The notes under the pieces are model-generated. The model saw only the letters and a list, made by a program, of their open reading frames with translations, did not search any database and was not told the DNA's origin. 64,000 nucleotides of DNA from Natronobacterium haloterrestre (lineage in GTDB: Archaea; Halobacteriota; Halobacteria; Halobacteriales; Natrialbaceae). Shown here piece by piece: positions 8,573 to 15,863 of the stretch. The stretch lies in the NCBI RefSeq assembly GCF_900112205.1, contig NZ_FOKW01000013.1, positions 35,933-99,932 on the forward strand. The letters run 5' to 3'. The position numbers were made by a program, and so were the translations under genes. The first letter of the stretch is position 1, and every line of letters begins with the position of its first letter.

Positions 8573-9115
8573 TTAGCTGGTCGTTTCGTATTCGTCGAGG
8601 ATCTGTCCTTCGCCGTCTCCGACCCAGATGAGTTGGATAGTGTCACCTGGGTTGTAGTGGATATTTTCGCTATAGTCGGTTGAGTCTCCACCATGGTGGT
8701 CTGCAGCAGCATCCAGATCTGCGTATAGGGTGATTGAGTCGCCAGCACCAACTTCACTACCGTCCCAGTCACCTACTGGTATCTCCTCCGTACCACCTGC
8801 CATGAAGTATCCGGTGCCTGCTAGCCCGGAAACTCGCTCATCATCCATCTCGGAGGTAGCAATCAGCAGGTTGTCTGTATCAATGCTTTCACCACCGGAG
8901 ATACTAATCTCAACATACTTCCCACTGACATTCTCGTCATAATTAAACTGTGTGGACGGTGGCTGGTCGCCCATATCGCCCATGTCGAGAACGAAGGCAG
9001 CGATCACGGCGGCCAAAATTACAGTAATCGCAACCATCAAAATTACCCCAATGACGGGAGAAACTGCTCTTTCTTCCTCATCTCCGAGCAACATTGCGCC
9101 AAGTGCTTTGAACAT
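8573..9115 (-). CDS. Type IV pilin (archaeal PilA-type), second copy
   Basis: A 180-residue pilin precursor. A short charged leader ends in [19 protein letters not shown], the class III signal and hydrophobic helix of haloarchaeal pilins, processed by PibD. The helix (about residues 18 to 43) forms the filament core. The rest is a small beta domain rich in Gly, Ser and acidic residues. The first 60 residues are nearly identical to those of the upstream pilin, with 22 bases between the genes, indicating a tandem duplication with diverged heads. No assembly ATPase or platform gene is nearby, so host machinery is needed. Base composition is lower in GC than the core genes. Confidence 0.85.
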   Translation of the reverse strand: MFKALGAMLLGDEEERAVSPVIGVILMVAITVILAAVIAAFVLDMGDMGDQPPSTQFNYDENVSGKYVEISISGGESIDTDNLLIATSEMDDERVSGLAGTGYFMAGGTEEIPVGDWDGSEVGAGDSITLYADLDAAADHHGGDSTDYSENIHYNPGDTIQLIWVGDGEGQILDEYETTS

Positions 9116-9137
9116 TGTTTGTTAGTATGCCTGGTTA

Positions 9138-9635
9138 TTAGCTAGTGTCGGTAGTTTCGTATTCGTCAAGGACCTGTCCTTCACCATCTCCTTCCCAGAT
9201 GATCTGGACAGTTTCTCCCTCGAAAGTATCTACGCTATCATCAATCTCAATTTCGTCACCGGCGCTAATGGCATCGGCATCAGTCCAGTCATTACTGCTA
9301 TCTACTCCGGATGGTGCACTACTACTGTATTGGGAAACAGGATTATCCCACTCCGGACTGGTATCACCGCTGAAATCGAGATAGAGATTGTCTGGGTCAA
9401 TATCTTCTCCACCAGTCACAGTAATCGTCACGCTCGAACCCACATCTTCATCCCAACTGAACTGCGTGGACGGCGGTTGGTCACCCATATCGCCCATGTC
9501 AAGTACGAAGGCAGCGATCACAGCAGCCAAAATTACAGTAATCGCAACCATCAAAATTACGCCTATAACAGGGCTCACAGCGCGTTCTTCGTCCGATCCG
9601 ACCAGTTTGTCGCGAATCTGTTTTCCGTCAAACAT
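9138..9635 (-). CDS. Type IV pilin (archaeal PilA-type), first copy
   Basis: A 165-residue pilin precursor. Residues 17 to 48 contain [19 protein letters not shown], the prepilin processing site and core helix, continuing into the shared linker [13 protein letters not shown]. The C-terminal beta domain differs from the neighbour but ends in the same [14 protein letters not shown] strand. ATG 9635 is chosen because it gives the usual short leader; a longer frame upstream is not pilin-like. The nearest TATA box is about 165 bases away, giving a long leader. Role: subunit of an adhesion pilus, possibly used by the provirus to change host surface or phage sensitivity. Confidence 0.85.
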   Translation of the reverse strand: MFDGKQIRDKLVGSDEERAVSPVIGVILMVAITVILAAVIAAFVLDMGDMGDQPPSTQFSWDEDVGSSVTITVTGGEDIDPDNLYLDFSGDTSPEWDNPVSQYSSSAPSGVDSSNDWTDADAISAGDEIEIDDSVDTFEGETVQIIWEGDGEGQVLDEYETTDTS

Positions 9636-9978
9636 GGTGTATCTTTGTGCACCACTTTCAGCCCGGCCGGAAGGTCTTTGCCCCCACACAGGGTACACCG
9701 ACCCGCGCGGGGATTGGGGATCCAAGCATGACCGACCCCGCCACACCCTTCCCGCCGTCCGATTTTGGTGCTGGTAACAACCAGTTGACCGGGAGTACAT
9801 ATATTTACCCCATCCTCCAACACCTTCGAAGAAACGACTGTCTGCAAGGGTTTCAACTCTGATAATTAGGCGGGCGTAGAACCGTTACAGCACCAGCTTG
9901 AAGCCACGCTGGCTGGCGATTATCAAATCAGAAACCGTATCGGAACGACCATGATTCTCGCGTGCTGATGCCATCGAT
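9636..9978. other. Pilin promoter and long leader
   Basis: The minus strand carries AAATATAT at about 9797 to 9806, a TATA box for the pilin genes, leaving an untranslated leader of roughly 130 to 140 bases. I find no convincing gene here. A minus frame with a CTLCG motif (9575 to 9856) spans the TATA box and is not called. Confidence 0.5.
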
Positions 9979-10773
9979 ATGACTGAGGACGACCGGTTCG
10001 TGATGCCCAAGGAACTCGCGCGAACCTACGACAGCGGCTACTACGAGGACGCCGCCGATATCCTCGAGCAGTACGACCGCGCAACTGAGTACGCACGCAA
10101 GCACGACGCTGGCTCGAGCGCGACCGCGTCGGCCTTGGATCTCCCCCGGTCCCGCTTGCGGACCTGGATCGACGACGGCGGGAAACCTGACCCGGTCCAT
10201 GCCGTGCATACGGCGATCGACTACGGCTGGTGCGAGGTCGAATACGACGATCCGGAGTTTACGGCATTGAACACGCTCGTCGCGAACGTGTTTTCGGGCG
10301 GGTCGATCGCCAACCACCATTACCGACCGTCGTTCGCGCTGAACCACCGTGGGGCGGACAGTCACGTGATCGACGCGCTCGAGCTTTCGGGCGCACCGTA
10401 CGAGGTCGTCGAACGCGACCCCGATCGGGCCGACGAAGCTCGCCCGACTGACGATGGGACCGTACTCGGTCGCGTCCTCGCGGTCCTCGGTGCGCCGGTC
10501 GGCCCGAAAGCCGAGCAGCACCTCGAGTTGCCGTCGTATCTCGAGGACGCGCCGGCAGAAGTCCGCGAAACGTTCGTGTACGCCTATCTCGAAAATCGGG
10601 CAACCGAACACGAGGGCAAGGATACGCTGCATATTCAGGAGGAACGAAATCAGGACTACCTCGTGGCGCTGGCAAATCTGCTCGCGGACGTAGCCGACGG
10701 CGAGGTCTCGGTCGGCGATCGGCATATCGTGATTTCGGCCGACGCAGCTCGTAATCTCGGAACTGTTCGTTAA
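9979..10773 (+). CDS. HTH protein with degenerate LAGLIDADG-like domain
   Basis: A 264-residue protein. Residues 27 to 65 look like a helix-turn-helix of the Trp-W type (ATASALDLPRSRLRTWI). The rest resembles two homing-endonuclease-like repeats: LNTLVANVFSGGSI (about 95 to 108) and the second-half pattern LPSYLEDAPAEVRETFVYAYLENR, then DYLVALANLLADV. The acidic catalytic residues expected at the end of the LAGLIDADG helices are not present in either copy (SGGS, LENR), so it is probably a DNA-binding regulator, not a nuclease. It stands alone on the plus strand. The resemblance is a pattern-level call. Confidence 0.5.
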   Translation: MTEDDRFVMPKELARTYDSGYYEDAADILEQYDRATEYARKHDAGSSATASALDLPRSRLRTWIDDGGKPDPVHAVHTAIDYGWCEVEYDDPEFTALNTLVANVFSGGSIANHHYRPSFALNHRGADSHVIDALELSGAPYEVVERDPDRADEARPTDDGTVLGRVLAVLGAPVGPKAEQHLELPSYLEDAPAEVRETFVYAYLENRATEHEGKDTLHIQEERNQDYLVALANLLADVADGEVSVGDRHIVISADAARNLGTVR

Positions 10774-10835
10774 ACGTCGGTTCAAATCGATCGGTTTCGG
10801 GGCATCGATAACACTTTGCGCGAAAAACAACGTCG

Positions 10836-11090
10836 CTATTCTCGCTCGACGGTTACGGACCTCTCGACCTCGAAACTCGTGACTCGAGTCGAGAGCGTTT
10901 CGGCGATCTCCTGGCGCTGCTCGTGAGTGAGGTCGTCCCGCTCGAGGACCTGGCGTGCAGCTGCAACCAGCCGGGGCACGTCTTCGCAAGCACTCACCAC
11001 GGCTTTCGTCTTGTTACAGTCGTAGAAGTCAGCTGCTCGCTCGATCGCGTCCTCCCGGTAAGCATAGTCGCCGTCGGTTCGAATTCGCAT
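10836..11090 (-). CDS. Small conserved haloarchaeal protein (DUF7692-like)
   Basis: An 84-residue protein beginning MRIRTDGDYAYREDAIERAA. It is helical and contains CNKTKAVVSACEDVPRLVAAAR, typical of a small haloarchaeal family of unknown function found in many copies on plasmids and proviruses. The N-terminal pattern is ribbon-helix-helix-like, so it could be a regulator or antitoxin. ATG 11090 matches the usual family start; MCTS upstream is dropped. No toxin-like partner adjoins it. Confidence 0.6.
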   Translation of the reverse strand: MRIRTDGDYAYREDAIERAADFYDCNKTKAVVSACEDVPRLVAAARQVLERDDLTHEQRQEIAETLSTRVTSFEVERSVTVERE

Positions 11091-11219
11091 ACTCGTACAC
11101 ACGACCCCCGAAATCCTAGTTTTTTCGACTCACTGAACCGGCCCATTCAGCCCAAAACGGGGGTGGTTCTGTCACTCTGTTAGAGGAGTCACCGGGTTCG
11201 TCGCGACGATCGGCGAGCA

Positions 11220-11254
11220 ATATGCACACGGCGCTGCTCGGCTCGTGTGCATAT
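11220..11254. other. Long 11-bp hairpin in gene-free spacer
   Basis: ATATGCACACG pairs perfectly with CGTGTGCATAT around a 13-nt loop. It lies between two minus-strand genes, about 85 bases beyond the stop of the AT-rich gene. It could be an operator for a dimeric regulator or a terminator. The rest of 11091 to 11337 shows nothing else. Confidence 0.5.
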
Positions 11255-11337
11255 TCGGGAAACCGATTTCGTCGACGTGCGACCCCAGAGGGAGAGACCG
11301 AGGAAATCACAAGGTGATATTTGAGGCCGAATAGAAA

Positions 11338-11943
11338 CTACTCTTCTCCAAACTCGGCCTTTGCATCCCTCACTATTTCTCCAAGGAGCTTCAAGTAGTA
11401 CTGTAACTCCTCCTCAGCATCGACGATTTCTTCATGGACATCATCAGAATTATCATCGATGTAGAGCCCTGTTTCTACATCGATTTCATCAGGTAATTCG
11501 ATATAGAATTTCTCTACCGACCCATCTGGCTGTTCAACTTTAAATCCTGAGCCACCATACTGATCTCCAATAAAAGCCGAATCTGCCCATGGAGGCATAA
11601 TTCGGCTCAATTCAGCCGTATTGAGCCGATTCACTTTGGTATAGTTTGAAATATCGGGACCATCTGATCCTTTTAGGATTCGGTTACGAAGATCATCCAT
11701 CTTTTGAGCCACTTCATCGCTTTTCAGAACTTCTTGTCGTTCAGTATACCAGCTGTCAAAATCCTTATTAGTTTTCCCTCTAAGCCTCTGTAATACAAAG
11801 GTCACGGATCGACCGAACGAAACAGCGTTTCGCAACCCGATCAATTTCTGTTCCCCATCAGCAGACTGGTATTGCTTGAACCCGGCATAAGCAGCCTTCA
11901 AATTGTATTCTGCTTCATCAAGGATTTGATCAGGGTCGTCCAT
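11338..11943 (-). CDS. AT-rich orphan cargo protein, possible defence gene
   Basis: A 201-residue acidic protein. The N-terminal half is helical (YNLKAAYAGFKQY, then LRNAVSFGRSVTFVLQRLRG, FDSWYTERQ and DDLRNRILKG); the second half is beta-rich and ends with a long helix. The helical half resembles a bacterial family of uncharacterised proteins that I associate with mobile DNA and HEPN-like folds, but the HEPN Rx4-6H motif is absent. Codon use and base composition are far more AT-rich than every neighbour, pointing to recent transfer. The function is unknown; a cargo (moron) gene for superinfection control is one possibility. Confidence 0.6.
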   Translation of the reverse strand: MDDPDQILDEAEYNLKAAYAGFKQYQSADGEQKLIGLRNAVSFGRSVTFVLQRLRGKTNKDFDSWYTERQEVLKSDEVAQKMDDLRNRILKGSDGPDISNYTKVNRLNTAELSRIMPPWADSAFIGDQYGGSGFKVEQPDGSVEKFYIELPDEIDVETGLYIDDNSDDVHEEIVDAEEELQYYLKLLGEIVRDAKAEFGEE

Positions 11944-12072
11944 ATGACAACATGATACTGAAATATGATAATCCCCCTGTATCTCTCCTAAGAGTACCTA
12001 CCCCCGTTTCGTATGCATCAATTGGAGATTTTCGCGCGAAGGTGGGGGAGGGGTGCTGTAATTTTTTGGCGC

Positions 12073-12122
12073 TGTCGCCTTGGCGACACCCGGCAAGGGG
12101 TGTTTCGCGCGAAGCGCGAAAC
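12073..12122. repeat. Three back-to-back hairpins
   Basis: TGTCGCC/GGCGACA, CACCC/GGGTG and GTTTCGCGC/GCGCGAAAC follow each other with 2 to 6-nt loops. They sit in the 324-base spacer downstream of the large winged-helix gene, which is otherwise featureless. Candidate roles are a replication origin, a terminator or a mobile palindromic element. Confidence 0.6.
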
Positions 12123-12267
12123 CGACCCGCAGCCGCGCGGCGCGATCGAGCCGCCGACCCCGTCCTCGAGGGCGCGACTACAACCAGAGTTGAACAGTCA
12201 ACGATCTATTACAATCTGAATTGCCGAAAAGAAGTCCGCGAATAGTGTTGCCACTACCGAGATCGGT

Positions 12268-13887
12268 TCAGCGATCGGCGACTGCGCCGACGAACCCGAC
12301 CTTGGTACCGCCGCCGGGAGTCTTCCAGGACATCTCGGTGCGCCGGAGGACCGCCGGATCGTTGCCGGACTTGCGCCACTTGTCGATCGCCTCGGCGGCG
12401 ATCGCCTGGACGTTCTCGAAACTCGTCGATTTCAGTTCGGAAAGGATCGCGTCGATCCGCACGCGTCTAGGCTCGCCCTCCTGGTCGTACTCGATCTCAG
12501 CGCCGTTCTCGGCGAGCCACTGCTGGAACGGCGACGATTCGGCGATGTGGTCCGCTAACCCCATCACGTGCTGGATGCGATCGGCGAAACTCTCGATCGC
12601 GTACTCCGCCGACTCGACGAGCGCGCGTAGTTCCTCCTGGTACTTCCGAGCGCGGAACGAAATCTCGCCCTGGTCCAGCTCGAGGATCTCGTCCAGGTCC
12701 TCGATCGCCCGGTAGATCGTCGCCGGGTGCTTGCCCAGCTGGTCGGCGAGGTCGTCGACGTTCCCCCCGCCGTCGGTCGCGACCGTTTCCGTCACTTCGC
12801 GGGCGGTCTCGCCCATGTCCCGCAGCGTCGTCATCAACAGGTGGTCCGTCTTCGCCTCGAGGCGCGGTGTGGGATCGTCGTAGAGTTCGACCGGCTCGTC
12901 GCGGGCGGCCGCATCGAAGTGATCGTCCGCGACGTAGACGTTGTTCCCGTTCGGACCGAGCGGGATGTCCTCCCAGTGCAGCGCGTTCAGTAGTGTTTCT
13001 TCGATCTGCTCGGTCACTTCGTGCCGGTCGGCCCACGCCCATGCCTCGTTGTCGTTCATCGACTTGTTCACCAGGACCTCGACCTTCGGGTGATAGGACG
13101 GGTGATCCTTCGAGACCGCGTCTGGATCTGCCAGCTGGTAGATCTCGAACTTTCGTCCGTAGGTGTGTCCGGGGAGGAGTTCTTCCGCCGACCGCGGGTT
13201 GAGAAACAGCCGGTTCTGGTGGTTCACGACCTCCCGGTTATCGAGGTGGAGTTCCGCCTTCACTCCCTCGAGGTCCGACAGGTGATGGACGACTTTCTGC
13301 AGAACGCCTGCAGACGCGAGCTTCTCTGCCCATTCACGACGGATACGGACGTACCGTTCGTACGCCCACATCCGACTCGCCGAGTGGGGTTCCGTTCGGA
13401 AGTACTCCGAGTGAATCCGCTCGCCCGCGTGCTCGAAGATCGCCGCGAAAAACTCCGGCAGCAACTCGAGGCCGCGTTCGGCTTCGATGTTGCTGGTGTG
13501 GAATTCGACGTCCACTCCGTCGACCTCACCGACCTGATTCTCCCACGGGAGATTCACCGGCTCACCGGTCTCCCAGTGGCGCATGTTCGGGAATCGCGGG
13601 GAGATGTTGTAGGACGCTTTTCGCTCGCCGCGCCCACGGCCGCGAATGTCCCACTCGTAGAGCCGCTCGGCGTTGATACCGTCAGAGAGTCGCGGCGCGA
13701 ACCCCGACTTGCTGTAACTGACCTCGAGGTGCCAGAGCTCGCCGTCGACCTCGACGTCCAGTTCCAGGTATCCCTCGAACGGCGGGCCGAGCATCACCGA
13801 CGACAGGGCATCGTACGGGCCGCGTCCCCAGTCGGGCCACTTCCAGCGCCCCTCGATCTCGTGAGGCGTCGTCTCGACCTGGGACAC
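12268..13887 (-). CDS. Large winged-helix protein, putative provirus replication protein
   Basis: A 539-residue protein. Residues about 1 to 330 are an unrecognised mixed domain with many Trp and His residues (WPDWGRGPYDALSSVM, EAWAWADRHEV). Residues about 360 to 400 form a winged helix (NVDDLADQLGKHPATIYRAIEDL). A helical C-terminal part follows. I recall related large proteins in haloarchaeal proviruses and betapleolipoviruses, where a counter-oriented large gene is suspected to be the replication protein, but no catalytic Rep motif is visible. It is the last gene of the seven-gene minus operon, with a GTG start two bases after the previous stop. Confidence 0.55.
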   Translation of the reverse strand: MSQVETTPHEIEGRWKWPDWGRGPYDALSSVMLGPPFEGYLELDVEVDGELWHLEVSYSKSGFAPRLSDGINAERLYEWDIRGRGRGERKASYNISPRFPNMRHWETGEPVNLPWENQVGEVDGVDVEFHTSNIEAERGLELLPEFFAAIFEHAGERIHSEYFRTEPHSASRMWAYERYVRIRREWAEKLASAGVLQKVVHHLSDLEGVKAELHLDNREVVNHQNRLFLNPRSAEELLPGHTYGRKFEIYQLADPDAVSKDHPSYHPKVEVLVNKSMNDNEAWAWADRHEVTEQIEETLLNALHWEDIPLGPNGNNVYVADDHFDAAARDEPVELYDDPTPRLEAKTDHLLMTTLRDMGETAREVTETVATDGGGNVDDLADQLGKHPATIYRAIEDLDEILELDQGEISFRARKYQEELRALVESAEYAIESFADRIQHVMGLADHIAESSPFQQWLAENGAEIEYDQEGEPRRVRIDAILSELKSTSFENVQAIAAEAIDKWRKSGNDPAVLRRTEMSWKTPGGGTKVGFVGAVADR

Positions 13888-13889
13888 GG

Positions 13890-14183
13890 CTACTCACCTC
13901 CCTCCTGCTCGCGCTCGAGGAGACCGGTGAGGATCGCGACCGGGTTCCACCACGTCGCCGATCCGCAGCGGTGACAGACATGCTTGAACGACGTGCACGC
14001 TGACACCTTGAGGTCGGTGGGATCGACGTCGCTCGCCTGTCCGATCTCGTCCGGATCGGCACGCTTGACGCGAATCCGCCCACAGCCCACGCAAATCGCG
14101 TCGACTGGCACTCCGAACTGACCCGCTTCCGGACTCGCGAGTTCAGCTGCGCGATCGCGACCATCGTCGACGTCGGTACTCAT
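13890..14183 (-). CDS. Small four-cysteine zinc-finger protein
   Basis: A 97-residue protein. CVGCGR (residues 31 to 36) and CHRCGS (about 69 to 74) provide a CxxC pair set, with a lone Cys at about 62, so one zinc ribbon is likely. The family is not recognised. Its ATG overlaps the stop of the nuclease-like gene by four bases and it ends two bases before the winged-helix protein, so all three should be made together. It may help nucleic-acid binding by its partners. Confidence 0.6.
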   Translation of the reverse strand: MSTDVDDGRDRAAELASPEAGQFGVPVDAICVGCGRIRVKRADPDEIGQASDVDPTDLKVSACTSFKHVCHRCGSATWWNPVAILTGLLEREQEGGE

Positions 14184-14698
14184 CGCGCATCACCGACTCG
14201 CGTCGCTGGATCGACACCCTCGGGCTCGATCACCGTCGACCACGAGAGCTTCGCGACCTCGTTCTCCGACCGCGACCCGCCGACGTCGTACCACCGGCCC
14301 GCGAGCAGTTCGTCGACGATCGTCGCCGGAACGACCGCGCGGGCCAACTGGGGCAACCCCGGTCGCGGAATGTACACCACGAACAGGTACATCCCGCCCG
14401 CCTCGAGGAGTCGGTCGTGCGCTCGGCGTTTGACGTAATACCGGCCGTGCGTGGAATACTCGCCGTTGCTCGTCTGGTACTGACAGCCCTTGATCTCGAC
14501 CGGGATCTCCGGCTCCAGGACGACGACACCGTAGAACGGCAGCGACTGATCCGGCTCGAGGACGGTCGTCGTTTTCACGTCGTGCCAGTCGGCGGTCCGA
14601 TCGTCGACGTACTCCAGGGCGTCGATCCGCTGGACGATCTCGCCCTCGAGGAAGTCCCCACTCGCCTTCGGACTCTCGAGTTCCGACGTCCGGCTCAC
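14180..14698 (-). CDS. PD-(D/E)XK-like nuclease, long form
   Basis: A 172-residue protein. After GDFLEGEIVQRIDAL it has a strand-loop with LEPEIPVEIKGCQYQ giving the ExK motif, then a helix (YYVKRRAHDRLLEAGG) and strand MYLFVVYIPR. The motif order matches the 127-residue protein at 7486 to 7869 (VEIK, helix, FVVY), so one element carries two members of the family. The C-terminus (WYDVGGSRSENEVAKLSWSTV) is extra. GTG 14698 overlaps the stop of the preceding 39-residue gene. It could resolve replication intermediates or cut host DNA; the substrate cannot be told from sequence. Confidence 0.6.
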   Translation of the reverse strand: MSRTSELESPKASGDFLEGEIVQRIDALEYVDDRTADWHDVKTTTVLEPDQSLPFYGVVVLEPEIPVEIKGCQYQTSNGEYSTHGRYYVKRRAHDRLLEAGGMYLFVVYIPRPGLPQLARAVVPATIVDELLAGRWYDVGGSRSENEVAKLSWSTVIEPEGVDPATRVGDAR

Positions 14699-14814
14699 AG
14701 CGGACCACCTCGCGCTTTCCGCACCTCTCGAGCGCAGTCGGGACAGAGTCGACGTGTCGCCGGAATCGACTCTTCACACCGCTCGCACTCGTCGGAGTCG
14801 ACGACGCGGGTCAT
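14695..14814 (-). CDS. 39-residue zinc-knuckle microprotein
   Basis: Beginning MTRVVDSDECERCEESIP, it contains CERC and, 12 residues later, CPDC, giving a compact four-cysteine zinc ribbon with a basic end (REVRKARGGPL). ATG 14814 overlaps the stop of the gene before it and the TGA overlaps the GTG of the nuclease gene. This double coupling, in a gene too short for usual calling limits, argues that it is real. Confidence 0.6.
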   Translation of the reverse strand: MTRVVDSDECERCEESIPATRRLCPDCAREVRKARGGPL

Positions 14815-15041
14815 CGGTCGATCCCTCCGTTGATCCGATCACGAAGCGACCGGAGCTTTCCACGAAGTCGATGGCGGCGCGTTACCCGCCAGGAGTGATC
14901 GAATTCGACGTCGTCGTAGCGCAACGGAAGCCGCGGGCGACGGTGCCCCTCAGAACACACGTCGTGCTTCCAGCCGACCCAGATCTCGCACTTCGGACAG
15001 TACCACGGCGATTCCATCCGGGGCCGCTCGTCACGGCTCAT
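14811..15041 (-). CDS. Small basic zinc-ribbon protein
   Basis: A 76-residue protein. WYCPKCEIWVGW and CSEGH (about residue 30) suggest a CxxC...CxxxH zinc site. The C-terminal half is strongly basic (WRVTRRHRLRGKLRSLRDR), which is rare in haloarchaeal proteins and suggests DNA or RNA binding. Both ends overlap the neighbouring genes by four bases. The family is unknown. Confidence 0.6.
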   Translation of the reverse strand: MSRDERPRMESPWYCPKCEIWVGWKHDVCSEGHRRPRLPLRYDDVEFDHSWRVTRRHRLRGKLRSLRDRINGGIDR

Positions 15042-15460
15042 CGCGAATCACCGGCAGTGCCGAACGGTTCGCAATCGGTCAGCCCGATCGCCGCGATACC
15101 GTGTTCGATGTTACAACCGGTGATCGTCGCAGCGAACTCCCGCCCGGAGATCGACACCGTCACTCGTTTGCACTGCCAGATATCGGTGAATTCGAACCCT
15201 TCATCGACCCCGGTCGCTACGTCGACGGAGACGACCACGTCCCCGTCGATGCGGTCGATCTGGACAACCGGGACTCGAGTCCCTTCGATCGTTGTCGAAC
15301 TGACCTCCTCGCTCCAGGACGGACCGCCGTCGGCCCGAACCTCCCGATCTTCGAGCGCTTCCCGAACGTCCTCGTCACTTGCCTGATGGGCCGGATGGGC
15401 GATGGGCGTCCGACTTTCGACGTGATAGAGCCGACTCGCGGGGACGAACTCCTCACACAT
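15038..15460 (-). CDS. Unknown operon protein, beta-rich
   Basis: About 140 residues. It starts MCEEFVPASRLYHVESRTPI, then has a helical stretch (DEDVREALEDREV) and a beta-rich second half (VPVVQIDRIDGDVVVSVDV, VTVSISGREFAATITG). No family is recognised. ATG 15460 lies inside the end of the preceding gene; GTG 15469 in frame is an alternative. Its stop overlaps the next ATG. The beta half with alternating hydrophobic residues could be a small barrel. Confidence 0.55.
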   Translation of the reverse strand: MCEEFVPASRLYHVESRTPIAHPAHQASDEDVREALEDREVRADGGPSWSEEVSSTTIEGTRVPVVQIDRIDGDVVVSVDVATGVDEGFEFTDIWQCKRVTVSISGREFAATITGCNIEHGIAAIGLTDCEPFGTAGDSR

Positions 15461-15695
15461 CGGCCTCACCCCCGTGACGGCCGGGGGACGTCTCTGGATC
15501 GGGAATGTCGACGTCTTTCCCAGCTGCGGACCCGCGGGTCAACCGTCGGTAGCTATCGCACTCGGGACAGCGGTGGGCGCGGTCGCGATCGTCGCCGAAA
15601 ACCCGTGCGAACCGATCAGTAACGTGACTGTCGCAGTGCTGGCACCTCGAGTCGGTGCCGGTCGACGGCCACGGGGCGACCGTCACGCGGACCAC
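15453..15695 (-). CDS. Small zinc-finger protein, first gene of operon
   Basis: An 80-residue protein. CQHCDSHVTDRFARVFGD (residues 18 to 35), then CPECDSY (about 43 to 49), is the arrangement of haloarchaeal small zinc-finger proteins common on viruses and plasmids. The N-terminus (MVRVTVAPWPSTGTDSR) is short and the tail disordered. It is the first of seven overlapping minus-strand genes. A palindromic promoter candidate lies about 130 bases upstream, beside tRNA-Met. Confidence 0.6.
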   Translation of the reverse strand: MVRVTVAPWPSTGTDSRCQHCDSHVTDRFARVFGDDRDRAHRCPECDSYRRLTRGSAAGKDVDIPDPETSPGRHGGEADV

Positions 15696-15822
15696 CCCGA
15701 TTCGGCTACGAAATTCGCGTGCAGGCGGCGACCCGAAACCAGTAGCTGGTTCGGTTCAGGTTCGAAACCCCGGATCGCCGAAGGCGAAAATCGGTGCGTC
15801 AGGTTGTCGACGACCCGGTATT

Positions 15823-15843
15823 TGGCCGAATTTATTTCGGCCA
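15823..15843 (-). promoter_or_regulatory. Palindrome enclosing TATA, operon promoter and operator
   Basis: TGGCCGAA and TTCGGCCA form a perfect 8-bp inverted repeat around TTTAT. On the minus strand the centre reads AATAAATT, a good TATA box, so a dimeric regulator bound here would block it. It lies 20 bases from the tRNA-Met 3' end and reads toward the zinc-finger operon. The leader would be about 100 bases. Confidence 0.5.
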
Positions 15844-15863
15844 CTAACCGCGTAGTTTTTCGA

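Noticed and set aside
9575..9856. Minus-strand frame of 93 residues with CTLCG motif
   Set aside because: It spans the probable pilin TATA box and ends inside the pilin gene; no start codon downstream of the TATA fits. Kept only as a note.
10836..11943. Toxin-antitoxin pair (84-residue protein plus AT-rich gene)
   Set aside because: The genes are separated by about 250 bases with a hairpin, so they are not an operon, and neither shows toxin motifs.
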